From contig NZ_CP032482.1 of assembly GCF_003600645.1 (NCBI RefSeq), positions 310,001-374,000 of the forward strand: a DNA stretch of 64,000 nucleotides, read 5' to 3'. The notes beneath the pieces are model-generated. The model made no database searches, was not told where the DNA came from, and worked only from the letters and a program-made list of their open reading frames with translations. The position numbers and the translations under genes were made by a program. Below are positions 50,902-59,557 of the stretch, one piece after another. Position 1 is the first letter of the stretch. The number at the start of each line of letters is the position of its first letter. The stretch is from Yersinia rochesterensis. Lineage in GTDB: Bacteria > Pseudomonadota > Gammaproteobacteria > Enterobacterales > Enterobacteriaceae.

Positions 50902-51768
50902 TTACCTGGCTGTACGTTCCGGCAGCACGCCTGGGTAATGTTTAGCCACGATAGCATTCATCTTGTCAATCAACTCAGGCTTTCTAAATGTCAGGTGCGC
51001 GGAGCCCTTCATGAAGTATTTTATCGAAAAGTAATCGTCTTCATAAACTTTCGCTATATGCGGATTGGCACGAATATGCTCATACAACCGGTTTGTCACA
51101 TCGCCCCGGTTATCCGGGATCGCTTTACCGTCCAGCAAGTGCAACATGCGTTCCAAATCCGCCAACTGGTCTCGCCGGGAACCGTGGTTCAGGGTAAAGC
51201 CCCATTGGTTGCAACTGACCAGATTGTTCATGATTATTTTTTTGCCAAATTGGCATGGACTGTTGGTTTTATAGTGCCAGGATAATCCTTTGAATAAATT
51301 GATGACCCCGCGTTCAAATACGTCGTCCTTCTGCTGGTGGAGTTGCTCAAAGGTACTGAGTATGTTGGCTTCGCTGATGGCAGGAATATTATCCCCCTCA
51401 AGGTTCCTGTACCACTGGTCACGGGCTTGGGCATCCATCAGGCTCAGCATCCCCGATTTCAACATCAGATCTCGCCATATACTGCGATCGAGATTGCGGG
51501 TAATCGCTTTCATGCCCGTTTCTGTTTTCTCCATGAGCCAGCTGCCGCAGCGGAAATCTTGTCGCATGGCCCAGTCCTTTGCTATTCCACCGCCAATGCT
51601 GTTGGTGATTGCTGAAATATCCTCAAGTTGGTGGATAAGGGCTTCAATGTGCACCAGCGCGGTGTTACGCACGGTGATGATACGTTCAATGCTGGTGGAG
51701 CAAATCACATCGGTGTGGCCGGTTAGAACCTGCGGCTCGTCGATAACTGCGCTGAGTGAAGTAGACAT
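50902..51768 (-). CDS. DUF4942 domain protein
   Basis: From the ATG at 51768 (GGAG upstream) the protein has 288 residues and fits the DUF4942 family found in CP4-like islands next to cbtA/cbeA genes. Visible stretches are RNLDRSIWRDLMLKSGM and YFSIKYFMKGSAHLTFRKPELID. The function is unknown. It is the last gene of the minus-strand block that includes the CbtA/CbeA pair. Confidence 0.78.
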   Translation of the reverse strand: MSTSLSAVIDEPQVLTGHTDVICSTSIERIITVRNTALVHIEALIHQLEDISAITNSIGGGIAKDWAMRQDFRCGSWLMEKTETGMKAITRNLDRSIWRDLMLKSGMLSLMDAQARDQWYRNLEGDNIPAISEANILSTFEQLHQQKDDVFERGVINLFKGLSWHYKTNSPCQFGKKIIMNNLVSCNQWGFTLNHGSRRDQLADLERMLHLLDGKAIPDNRGDVTNRLYEHIRANPHIAKVYEDDYFSIKYFMKGSAHLTFRKPELIDKMNAIVAKHYPGVLPERTAR

Positions 51769-51854
51769 ATAGTAAGGTCTCCATAAAAGCAAAACGCCAA
51801 CTATTGTTGTTGGCGTCGAGGAAGAGGGATGTTTCAGGTGCCAGTATCTGCCGT

Positions 51855-52187
51855 TCAAGCCAGTTTCTGATACACCGCGATATAGACATAACCGTGACTG
51901 CCCAGCGTATCCGCTTCACAGACAAATCCCCCGTGCCGGACTGTAAGGCACTGCTGACGGCGAGGGTCAAGCTGACCGGACAGCAGCTGCGATTCCAGTT
52001 TGGTTATCAGCGCGGGAAACGCTGCATCAAGAGCCTGAGTGGCTTCAAGGGAAAAGGTGCCGACAATGTGAGCTCTGTCACTCAGAAAGTGCAGGTGTGT
52101 TCCCTCCTGAACCAGTCGGGCCCCCAACCGCGGCGTAATATCACGTTTCAGGCCCCATGTTGGGGAAGTAGTCATGTGGTTATTCAT
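51855..52187 (-). CDS. CbeA/YfjZ-like antitoxin
   Basis: From the ATG at 52187 the protein has 110 residues. TWGLKRDITPRLGARLVQEG and CEADTLGSHGYVYIAVYQ match E. coli YfjZ/YeeU (CbeA). These antitoxins stabilise the cytoskeletal polymers MreB and FtsZ that the partner toxin attacks. The gene lies downstream of its toxin, 11 nt after it, whereas E. coli has the antitoxin first. Confidence 0.92.
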   Translation of the reverse strand: MNNHMTTSPTWGLKRDITPRLGARLVQEGTHLHFLSDRAHIVGTFSLEATQALDAAFPALITKLESQLLSGQLDPRRQQCLTVRHGGFVCEADTLGSHGYVYIAVYQKLA

Positions 52188-52198
52188 ATTAACGGTCT

Positions 52199-52555
52199 CT
52201 ATGGAATAGGATTGAGGGACTCGGTTGGGTACAGCAACGTTGGCGGAAAATGCGCACGCCACAGACCTGCGGCCTGGCGAGCACGGGCGATATCGCCCTT
52301 ACTCAGCATCGGGTCTTGTGCCAGTGCGCTGAACCCGTTACGACCAATTCGCACTAAGGCATATTTCTCAACCAGTGTGTTGATGGTGTCGCCCACTGAA
52401 ATCCCTTGTTCTATCTGCTGTGCAATCGCCTGTTCATCGTGATAGGGCGTATTGTTGAGGCTCAGGCCGTAGTGGTGCTCCAGCAGGAAAGCGAGCAGTT
52501 GTTGATAAATAACAGGTACGGGCAATGCGCCCGGTGGGGTGGCACGTGGTTTCAT
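52199..52555 (-). CDS. CbtA/YkfI/YpjF-like toxin
   Basis: This 118-residue protein resembles CbtA (YeeV): HYGLSLNNTPYHDEQAIAQQ and GISVGDTINTLVEKYALVR are near matches to the family, as is the later RARQAAGLW. CbtA binds FtsZ and MreB and blocks cell division and shape. The C-terminus (YPTESLNPIP) differs from E. coli. It is upstream of its antitoxin, the reverse of the E. coli loci. Confidence 0.9.
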   Translation of the reverse strand: MKPRATPPGALPVPVIYQQLLAFLLEHHYGLSLNNTPYHDEQAIAQQIEQGISVGDTINTLVEKYALVRIGRNGFSALAQDPMLSKGDIARARQAAGLWRAHFPPTLLYPTESLNPIP

Positions 52556-52636
52556 GGGGATGTTCTCATGATGGATGGCGTTGAATTACGTCAGGAGACG
52601 AACTGTGTTACCACTTAGTTTGATGTACGTTTTGTC

Positions 52637-52969
52637 TCACCAGTCGAACGTGGCGAAACCGGGCAACACATCACCCAGAGCATCAATATGCAGGTAGGTT
52701 AGCCCATGACGTTTCATCAATGTGGTGACCAGACAGCGGCAGGCTTTGGAGAGGCCCAACTGTCTGAGTCGCAATACCGGGTGGTTCCAGGCATTAAGTC
52801 GAATCAGATAGCCTGTGCCGGTAAAATGGATCCATTCGCCATCGCCGAATGCCACCTGACAATGGGATATCCGGTACAGCAGCGTATTGTCACCCTCGGT
52901 GATATGTGCGGTACTGCATTGCAGACCGCGAAGGGTCAGGATGTAGGTTTGTTGTATTGTCGTTAACAT
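52637..52969 (-). CDS. DUF5983-like island protein
   Basis: This 110-residue protein overlaps the radC-like stop by a few bases and comes just before the cbtA-like gene. I associate the pattern (QVAFGDGEWIHFTGTGYLIRL and GLSKACRCLVTTLMKRHGLT) with the DUF5983 family of CP4 islands. Function unknown. Confidence 0.65.
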   Translation of the reverse strand: MLTTIQQTYILTLRGLQCSTAHITEGDNTLLYRISHCQVAFGDGEWIHFTGTGYLIRLNAWNHPVLRLRQLGLSKACRCLVTTLMKRHGLTYLHIDALGDVLPGFATFDW

Positions 52970-53451
52970 GGCAGCCACCCCAACTCGGCTAACGAAACCG
53001 GCTCGCTCTCACCGATAATCAGGTGGTCCAGTACGCGAATGTCGACCATGTTCAGCGCATTAACCAGCCGGGCAGTCAGTGTGCGGTCAGCCTGGCTCGG
53101 AGTGGGGTCTCCGGCCGGATGATTGTGGGCGATGACAACGGCAGCACAGCGGTGGTGCAGTGCCCGAATAACGACTTCGCGGGGGTAAACTGTGGTGGCA
53201 TTAAAGGTGCCGACAGAAACGGTTTCACTGGCCATCAAGCGGTGGCGGTTGTCCAAAAAGAGCACCATAAAACACTCCCGCCCCTGAGGGCGAAGATGGA
53301 GTTGCAGCCAGGCTTTCACTGCCTCGGGTGAGGTCAAGGTGTAGGGCCGGTGTCGGAGTTGGGTTTCCAGTATCGCCAGAGCCTGGCTGATAATCTGTTG
53401 CTGGGCAAAAGGCAAAGTGGGGAGTGAAGCACGCATAGGTTGATGTGGCAT
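52963..53451 (-). CDS. RadC-like JAB-domain protein (YeeS/YfjY type)
   Basis: This 162-residue protein has the RadC/MPN metal motif AAVVIAHNHPAGDPTPSQAD, with the expected H-x-H and aspartate. The island forms of RadC (YeeS, YkfG, YfjY) are about this length. No role in DNA repair is proven for them. AGGAGTT precedes the start. Confidence 0.93.
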   Translation of the reverse strand: MPHQPMRASLPTLPFAQQQIISQALAILETQLRHRPYTLTSPEAVKAWLQLHLRPQGRECFMVLFLDNRHRLMASETVSVGTFNATTVYPREVVIRALHHRCAAVVIAHNHPAGDPTPSQADRTLTARLVNALNMVDIRVLDHLIIGESEPVSLAELGWLPC

Positions 53452-53468
53452 GGGGGAACTCCTGCTCG

Positions 53469-53900
53469 TCAGTCAATCAAGTCAAAAATGGCCTGGCTTT
53501 CAGGGTGTTGTAAGGCATATTCGCGCAATCGGTAAAAGTGGTCTGTCATGGCCTCACTCTCGGTGTGGCAGGCATGGTGGCTGTAGGTCATCAGACAGGC
53601 GGTGATACCCGCCGCTTCACGGCTGACAGTGGCACCATTACCATTGAGCGCGTTAAACAACACATAGTCTTGCTCCGTGCCTGGGACCATAAATGCCCCG
53701 CCGTTGGGCAAGGTGTAGAAGTCCCAAAAGTCGCCGAGGTAGTCGTCACACAACCGGTCCAGCCAACGAAAAACCTGCGGTTCAATCAACGCCCATTTGG
53801 GTACCTGACCAAAGTGTTTTGGCCAGAAATGGATGCGTTGCGCATCAGAAACTAGGGTGGCTGTGAGTGTGTTTGTATCTGTATTGATTTGCGTATTCAT
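53469..53900 (-). CDS. KlcA/ArdB-type antirestriction protein (YfjX-like)
   Basis: This 143-residue protein matches the ArdB/KlcA family: the WDFYTLPNGGAFMVP region and AAGITACLMTYSHHAC are typical. Such proteins inhibit type I restriction enzymes and help mobile DNA enter a new host. It is 17 nt before the radC-like gene, probably in one operon. Confidence 0.92.
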   Translation of the reverse strand: MNTQINTDTNTLTATLVSDAQRIHFWPKHFGQVPKWALIEPQVFRWLDRLCDDYLGDFWDFYTLPNGGAFMVPGTEQDYVLFNALNGNGATVSREAAGITACLMTYSHHACHTESEAMTDHFYRLREYALQHPESQAIFDLID

Positions 53901-54030
53901 GAGAAAAATCCTTGTGTCATCATCGGTTAAAGCAAAACAGGCCCCATCGGAAAACCGTGGAACCTGCTGATGGGGGGTGATAAAAGTGAGTAAGTACTTA
54001 CTGGGGAGTACGTTTAGATACGATTAATGA

Positions 54031-54291
54031 TCAGTCGAGTGATGACCGAGATGCGGTAAAAATCAGTTGCAGTTGGGTGCAGGACTGTGCGTAACCATCA
54101 GCGTCAAAGTAGGCAGGCCAGTCATTGTCCTCGGACATCAACCGGCACAGGCTGGTTTCACTGGGGCGGTAATACAGATTGCTACACCAGGCACAGATAT
54201 CATCGTCTGATATTGACCGGCAGCGGGGTTTGTTGTCCAATTCCACGGGATAACAGTCAACCAGACGGGCCCCGGCAGGCAGGCAAAACAT
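54031..54291 (-). CDS. Small hypothetical protein, coupled to the DUF932 gene
   Basis: This 86-residue protein begins at an ATG overlapping the DUF932 stop (TGATG). It is rich in C, D and S, with a CAWCSNLYYRPSETSLC stretch that could hold a metal. I do not recognise it. The tight coupling to the DUF932 gene supports it as real. Confidence 0.6.
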   Translation of the reverse strand: MFCLPAGARLVDCYPVELDNKPRCRSISDDDICAWCSNLYYRPSETSLCRLMSEDNDWPAYFDADGYAQSCTQLQLIFTASRSSLD

Positions 54292-55112
54292 CAACTCATG
54301 ACCTGCTTTAATCGCTCAGCCATCACCCACAATGCGCGGTTCAGCTTGATATCGCCATCAATCCCATTAACTGCGCGGGTTTGTGCCCGTTTGCCTTTGG
54401 CGCTGCGACCCGATAATCCCCCTTTGCTCAGATTTTCTTGCAGCCTTTGAAACGTTGTCCACAAGTCATCTTTTTTATCTTCCCAACGTCGAGGCATCAG
54501 GATTTGGGACTCCGTGACGGGATGGTGCTCCTCACCGTAACGGTAGGTCAGTGCAGCATGGGCCAGTGCATGCTGCGCTGCCGTGGGCAGAGTCAGGGCC
54601 TGCATGCCTTCACGTTGTTCTGCTACCCGGTCAAAAATCCCCAGCACTTCATACGCGCCTTCAATCACTTTATCCACTATATCGCCTTTGTGTGGCACAC
54701 GAATATCGCCAAAAGACTCACCACAGATTAAACCGTTCGCACAGACGGCACGAAACATGCCGGGGATTAATTGGTGGCTACTGCTGCCATCGTGGCTGTT
54801 TAACATAATAATTTCAGGCACTTGTTGACCGGCTATCTGAGTGACGCGCCGCAAGCGCAGCATGTGTTTAGTGTAATCACGTTTCTCGGGGTCCCGTACC
54901 CGGGTCTGGCAGGCAAAGAACGGCACAAACCCTTCTTCGCGCAATTTATCCAATAAGGTAATAGTGGGAATATACGTGTATCGGGCACTGCGGGAGACAT
55001 GCTTGTCTTCGCCAAAGACGCTGGGGACATAGTAGGCCAGTTCATCATGGGTCAGAGGGCGGTCGCGGCGAACAGAGTTCACCCGGCCAAAGCGGGAGGC
55101 TAAACGGGTCAT
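54291..55112 (-). CDS. DUF932 protein (YfjQ/YafZ-like)
   Basis: This 273-residue protein fits DUF932 (YfjQ, YafZ and YeeQ-linked island proteins), with RFGRVNSVRRDRPLTHDELA at the start and LNSHDGSSSHQLIPGMFRAVCANGLICGE in the middle (split motif). The function is unknown; relatives occur in CP4-type prophages and plasmids. Confidence 0.88.
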   Translation of the reverse strand: MTRLASRFGRVNSVRRDRPLTHDELAYYVPSVFGEDKHVSRSARYTYIPTITLLDKLREEGFVPFFACQTRVRDPEKRDYTKHMLRLRRVTQIAGQQVPEIIMLNSHDGSSSHQLIPGMFRAVCANGLICGESFGDIRVPHKGDIVDKVIEGAYEVLGIFDRVAEQREGMQALTLPTAAQHALAHAALTYRYGEEHHPVTESQILMPRRWEDKKDDLWTTFQRLQENLSKGGLSGRSAKGKRAQTRAVNGIDGDIKLNRALWVMAERLKQVMS

Positions 55113-55144
55113 TATTAATTCCTTATTGGGAGATTAAAAACAAA

Positions 55145-55176
55145 CAGGCCATGCGCCCCGAAGGAGGCATGGCCTG
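55145..55176 (-). terminator. Terminator after the IrmA-like gene
   Basis: CAGGCCATGC and GCATGGCCTG form a perfect 10-bp stem. On the minus strand it is followed by TTTGTTTTTAATC, an intrinsic terminator between the irmA-like and DUF932 genes. Confidence 0.85.
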
Positions 55177-55235
55177 GTGTGTAGTGGCGGTATTGCGTGA
55201 GGGCAGAGGTCTGGCAAATACGAGCCTAAACCAGA

Positions 55236-55688
55236 TTACGATGACTTGTTTCCGACAACCGAAATCGGCAGTGGCTGGTAATATTGTGGGTCGAATACAG
55301 ACAGTGGCAGGTCAGATTTATAGCCGCTGCGCTCTTCAGTCGCCTTCATGATTTCAACAGCACTGACGTTTTCGACACATTCATGTTCCAAAAATGCTTC
55401 CTGAGAGCGGGTCGCATCACTGTCACCAAAGGGGGCGACCTCCATTGTGCCCGTAGCCAGAGTGTTGCCTGCGTTATCTTTCAACCGCAGTGAAACAGCG
55501 AGTTGGCCGAATCCCACACCGCTGCCGCCATTATCCAGGCGGAACTGATATACACAGATATTACCGGGAGTCCAAATTGTATCGGTGTTGCGGATGCTGA
55601 TATAACGTTGTTCATCAGCATAAGCGGATGACAGATGGCACAGCATTAAACCGGCGATGACAGGTAAAGCTTTAGTAAATCGGCTCAT
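55236..55688 (-). CDS. irmA: IrmA-like secreted protein (YfjT type)
   Basis: This 150-residue protein has a signal peptide (cut near AYA-DEQ) and matches E. coli IrmA in ISIRNTDTIWTPGNICVYQF, ECVENVSAVEIMKATEE and LPLSVFDPQYYQPLPI. IrmA of uropathogenic E. coli has been reported to resemble interleukin receptors and to bind their ligands. Two cysteines are kept. It overlaps the lipoprotein gene by 4 nt. Confidence 0.88.
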   Translation of the reverse strand: MSRFTKALPVIAGLMLCHLSSAYADEQRYISIRNTDTIWTPGNICVYQFRLDNGGSGVGFGQLAVSLRLKDNAGNTLATGTMEVAPFGDSDATRSQEAFLEHECVENVSAVEIMKATEERSGYKSDLPLSVFDPQYYQPLPISVVGNKSS

Positions 55689-56137
55689 TGGTGGCGCTCC
55701 TGATTTTGAGGCAAATAAACTTTGCCCATTTCCTTGCCGTCGTGAGAGTAGACGACATATTTCTCACCGGTATAGCGGTCTGTTTCCTCGCGAAAGCTCA
55801 AGGTGATGTTGTCTGCGAGACACAGAGATGCCATCAGCGGCTGAACCGTCTTTTCTCGCATATCGGCAAGATAGTAATAATTCCCCTTCTTACATCCTTC
55901 CGGCGATTTGCGGGTTTTAATCACCGTGTATTGCGGCGTTCCAAAAGCGTCTTTCTTCACCCACTGATTATCAATGTCCGCTTGTGTTGATATTACATCA
56001 GTAAAGCGGGGTGCCGTCAGGTCTTTAAACCCGGCAATGGCTTTCACTTCGGCATTGTCTTTGTTATCACAGCCGGAGAGCAGCGCAGACAGTCCCAGAA
56101 TCAATGCTACTGTAACCTTCTGATAATCCTTACTCAT
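55685..56137 (-). CDS. YfjS-like lipoprotein
   Basis: This 150-residue protein has a lipoprotein signal ending LLSGC (Cys 23). The mature part carries two more cysteines and resembles the YfjS lipoprotein of CP4-57. Function unknown. It overlaps the irmA-like gene, so the two are probably made together at the cell envelope. Confidence 0.78.
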   Translation of the reverse strand: MSKDYQKVTVALILGLSALLSGCDNKDNAEVKAIAGFKDLTAPRFTDVISTQADIDNQWVKKDAFGTPQYTVIKTRKSPEGCKKGNYYYLADMREKTVQPLMASLCLADNITLSFREETDRYTGEKYVVYSHDGKEMGKVYLPQNQERHQ

Positions 56138-56168
56138 TTTTCTATTCCTTTCTTCTCAAGGGATTGCC

Positions 56169-56789
56169 TCAACAGTTGCCCGTACGACGACACAGCTCAG
56201 CCAGGCTCTGCTGTGCCACCCATTGCTGCAGTTCCCGATCGTTTTCCGAGCGTTTAGCCGCTAAGGCAGACTGCTGTTGTTTATTGACACAATTCTCCGA
56301 GATTGCCATGACTACCTTCGGACTAAATTGCTGCCAGGCAAGCTCTCTGGCTTTTGCTGAGTCCTCAGCCTGTATAGCTGCTCGCTCAGCTTGATCCCTG
56401 AGTTGGTATTGACTATCAATAATGGCGAAATAGCATCCTTCTCCTTTATCTTCTCCCTGGTAAACCGTTTCAATATCGTTGTAAGTTTCACCGGCAGGAT
56501 TCAGTTTTAGTTGACGAATGGTGTGAGTTTTCTTGTCGGCCAGGAAAATGGCACCACCACCCCGAACGCGTAGCAGGAATTGTTTCGTCCAGGGGTAGTT
56601 ATCGATAACACTGGCCTGATAGAGCATATTGTGCAGCGTGTTGTCATCCATGCCATCGGCAGATTTCCAGCCGTCGGCCTGCATGTATTGCCAGGCTTTG
56701 ACAGAGCCGACGATATTTCCAGCGGCAGAGGGGAAAGTCGTGCCAAGGCACAGACTGGCGACCAACACAGTAGTGGTAAACAATTTCAT
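56169..56789 (-). CDS. Hypothetical periplasmic protein
   Basis: This 206-residue protein begins with a signal peptide (MKLFTTTVLVASLCLGTTFPSAAG). The C-terminal half is rich in A, Q, E and R and probably helical (QYQLRDQAERAAIQAEDSAK), and it ends in CRRTGNC. I do not recognise the family. It overlaps the WYL regulator gene by 4 nt and precedes two other envelope genes. Confidence 0.75.
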   Translation of the reverse strand: MKLFTTTVLVASLCLGTTFPSAAGNIVGSVKAWQYMQADGWKSADGMDDNTLHNMLYQASVIDNYPWTKQFLLRVRGGGAIFLADKKTHTIRQLKLNPAGETYNDIETVYQGEDKGEGCYFAIIDSQYQLRDQAERAAIQAEDSAKARELAWQQFSPKVVMAISENCVNKQQQSALAAKRSENDRELQQWVAQQSLAELCRRTGNC

Positions 56790-57496
56790 CGTGATGATTC
56801 CTTCTGAGGTATAAGCCCGCCGTCAGTGGCGGCAGGCAGTGAGTAAAAAAGGCGAAAGTGGGGTAAAGCCTGAAGAAAATCCGGGCGGGAGAGAAGGTTG
56901 CGTACGGCGATATCCGGAGCAAAGCTGTCGTTGTGGAGCGTGACGGCCCGAATATCCGCCAGCGGAAACACGGCAATACGGGCCTGATACTCGCCCGTCA
57001 GATACCATTCACCCTCACGCAGGACCAGACGGTAGGGCGCGAGGCCAGTGCAGCGACACCCCTTTCCCAATAGGGTTACCTTCCGATGCTCCGACACCGC
57101 GATCACCAGTCGGGTGAACACGCCCGAGTCAGGTGATGACACTTGCGCCGCACCCTGCCAGATAAGACAAGGAGACTCCCCCGGACCGCTCAACAGTGAC
57201 GTGACCAGATAGTTATCCATATCAGGGAACAGTGCCTCGACACCCGACTGGCGGGCAAACGTCATCACCGCCAGCTCCCGTTGGCGACTGCCGGACAACA
57301 AACGACACTGACCTTTGCGATACTCCAGGTCCAGGTATATCAGCCGTTCGCGAAAGTCCCGCCGCAGGGTACGAACCGACACGCCAAACTCAGTTGCCAG
57401 CGTTCGTATATCCAGCGTTTCACCCGCCACCAGGCGGCTGATAATCAACGATAATCGAACAGCAAGCCGGTCATGACGACGTTCAGCTTGAGTCAT
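56786..57496 (-). CDS. WYL-domain transcriptional regulator (YfjR-like)
   Basis: This 236-residue regulator has an N-terminal DeoR-type helix-turn-helix (LDIRTLATEFGVSVRTLRRDF, with R40-R60 region) and a C-terminal WYL domain. The namesake residues are visible in REGEWYLTGEYQARI. WYL proteins in mobile islands often sense nucleic acids or ligands and repress defence or mobility genes. It resembles YfjR of CP4-57 in position. Confidence 0.88.
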   Translation of the reverse strand: MTQAERRHDRLAVRLSLIISRLVAGETLDIRTLATEFGVSVRTLRRDFRERLIYLDLEYRKGQCRLLSGSRQRELAVMTFARQSGVEALFPDMDNYLVTSLLSGPGESPCLIWQGAAQVSSPDSGVFTRLVIAVSEHRKVTLLGKGCRCTGLAPYRLVLREGEWYLTGEYQARIAVFPLADIRAVTLHNDSFAPDIAVRNLLSRPDFLQALPHFRLFYSLPAATDGGLIPQKESSR

Positions 57497-57708
57497 GAGA
57501 CAGGTTCTCCAGTGAGATAATGAGTTGAAAATAAAGCGGTTATTTTAACGAGGGAGTGGGACAGGGAATGGACACCGAAAGACGTATTTTTTACTGTGGC
57601 CAATATCAGCCGTGGCGGGGCCTGAGGAGGAAATAGACCCCATTCGGTAAGTGATAAAACGTCAAAATGGACAGGGTATGTCCCGGCGATAATGGCAGAT
57701 GCGTCTGT

Positions 57709-58584
57709 TCAGAAGAAAATCCAGTCCCACACCGCACGTGCAACAGAGACCACGGTATCGCGGATTGTACGAATGACCGCTTTGAGTGGTGCAGGAATGA
57801 ATGACGCCGATCCTGCTGAATCAAAGGCCTCTCCCACCGCATCACCAAAGCGCTCACGCGCCTGCTTTTTTACCGGTTCACTGCATAACCTCCCGTGCAA
57901 CTGAGTTGCCAGTGGGCTGGCGGCACGGTCAGGCAGGCAGCGCATCATCGTATCGACCATGGAGGGCAGATTCCATGCTGTCCTGGCGGAGACCGTGCAC
58001 ACCGGATGGTGCGGTGAAAACAACTGACGAATAGAATCCAGTCTGGCCTCAATATTCGCCGACTGGTTCGGTGATGGTGTATTGCTGATGGCGTTCCATT
58101 CATGGCAGGGTTCGATTTTATCAGCCTGGTTAACGACAAACAGCACCCGTTGTGGGTATCCCACCATCACTCGACGGTAGAAACGTTCATCTACGGAGAA
58201 CGCCCGATCATCGGCTTTGATGACCCACAGAATGAGATCCAGCTCAGGGAGGATATTGCGATACAGAGATTCATATTCGCTATCCCGTTGCTCACTCTCA
58301 CCCACGCCGGGCAGATCCACCAGTATCAGGCTATGGTCACCGTTGCTCAGTTGGAATCGCAGTACGTCACGGGTGCAGGCGTTGACATCACTGACGGGCG
58401 TGACCTCGCTCTGGAACAAAGCGTTACACAGCGACGACTTACCCGATCCGGTTTTACCCATAATGCCGATGACTGGCTCGTAGTGAGTGAGCTTTTGAAT
58501 ATGGTCAAGAATATGTTTGCCAATGGCATGGGGGAGTGACGCCAACGGCTTTTCGATGGCCTGCAGACCTTCTGATTTTTTCAT
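57709..58584 (-). CDS. YfjP/YeeP-like GTPase
   Basis: This 291-residue protein has a complete GTPase core: G1 GIMGKTGSGKSSLCNAL, a T in the switch region, G3 DLPGVGES and G4 NQAD. It belongs to the Era-like YfjP/YeeP/YkfA island proteins. The C-terminal hydrophobic helix (AVIRTIRDTVVSVARAVWDW) might touch the membrane. The cellular role is unknown. Confidence 0.9.
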   Translation of the reverse strand: MKKSEGLQAIEKPLASLPHAIGKHILDHIQKLTHYEPVIGIMGKTGSGKSSLCNALFQSEVTPVSDVNACTRDVLRFQLSNGDHSLILVDLPGVGESEQRDSEYESLYRNILPELDLILWVIKADDRAFSVDERFYRRVMVGYPQRVLFVVNQADKIEPCHEWNAISNTPSPNQSANIEARLDSIRQLFSPHHPVCTVSARTAWNLPSMVDTMMRCLPDRAASPLATQLHGRLCSEPVKKQARERFGDAVGEAFDSAGSASFIPAPLKAVIRTIRDTVVSVARAVWDWIFF

Positions 58585-58605
58585 GAAACAACCTCAGACA
58601 GAAAA

Positions 58606-58640
58606 ACAAAACCCCCGAACCAGGAAGGTTTCGGGGGTGA
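58606..58640 (-). terminator. Terminator after the RHH-like gene
   Basis: CCCCCGAA and TTCGGGGG form an 8-bp GC stem. On the minus strand it is followed by TTTTGTTTTT, ending the transcript of the 58679 gene just before the GTPase gene. Confidence 0.85.
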
Positions 58641-58678
58641 TTCACTGAGATAATATCTGTCTGAAATTATTTTAAATG

Positions 58679-59557
58679 TTATAACTTATTTGCGTTTTTA
58701 TTTTTGTATGCAGCCTTAATTGCATGTTCAATTACTTTATCGTTCGATATACATTCGTCCAAGGCTAATGCCCTTAACATCTGATGAATATCTTCAGAAA
58801 TGTAGACATTAAGTGGCTTTAGTTTTTTAGTTACTTTGTTTTTCAATCTATTTTTTTGTGTCGCCCATGCACTTTTGAACTTAATTTTAAATAAGCTCAG
58901 AGTATCAGGTGACCCTGAGTTTTTCTTTTTCCATTCGAAGTATAGGGCGTAGCACCATGCTAGAGTTTCGTCACTAGTATCACCACAAACGCGCATACCT
59001 AAAGACGGAATATGCTTCTCTAGATAACATTTCAACCAGCCAGAAATATCATTTTCTTGAGAGGAAAAGTCACTGAAAAGATTTTCATGCTCAATTAATC
59101 TAGCCCACTCTATTGCTTTATATTTTATAAACTCCGTAGGCGTTCCACTAAGTGGCCAGCTTTGAATTACTTTCCTGATATTCTGTATCCTGACAAGGTG
59201 ATCAGGCTGTAAAGAGTCTGGAGATAAAATACTAAGAATCCCGATTCCCAACGTCATTCCTTGTGTTTTAGAATATAATTCACATGCCAACCACAGGCTC
59301 GCACGAACATCACTTTTAAACCATCCAAGATCAACTTCCGAAGGGAAGGAAAATGATTGATAGCTTTCCACTTCAGCGAAGAAGTTGTCTAACTGCTGCT
59401 CCTCATGACCAAGAGACTGGCAGTATTTTCTGACACGTTCGAGATAGACGCGATAATTCTTATCACCTGCATGTGATGGGCAATTAATATTGTATCGCTG
59501 TAGCGCATCTTCCAGGGTTTTTATCATTTCTCCATCATTACGTATTACCCGAACCAT
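58679..59557 (-). CDS. Hypothetical protein with C-terminal ribbon-helix-helix-like motif
   Basis: This protein of about 292 residues starts at the ATG at 59557, preceded by GGGAGA at 8 nt. Residues about 250-288 (KPLNVYISEDIHQMLRALAL, then DKVIEHAIKAAYK) resemble a ribbon-helix-helix DNA-binding fold. The first 245 residues match nothing I recognise. The gene is AT-rich compared with its neighbours, suggesting a separate origin. It has its own terminator. Confidence 0.72.
   Translation of the reverse strand: MVRVIRNDGEMIKTLEDALQRYNINCPSHAGDKNYRVYLERVRKYCQSLGHEEQQLDNFFAEVESYQSFSFPSEVDLGWFKSDVRASLWLACELYSKTQGMTLGIGILSILSPDSLQPDHLVRIQNIRKVIQSWPLSGTPTEFIKYKAIEWARLIEHENLFSDFSSQENDISGWLKCYLEKHIPSLGMRVCGDTSDETLAWCYALYFEWKKKNSGSPDTLSLFKIKFKSAWATQKNRLKNKVTKKLKPLNVYISEDIHQMLRALALDECISNDKVIEHAIKAAYKNKNANKL

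Noticed and set aside
53538..53855. 105-codon plus-strand frame opposite the antirestriction gene
   Set aside because: It is antisense to a recognised gene and has no ribosome-binding site.
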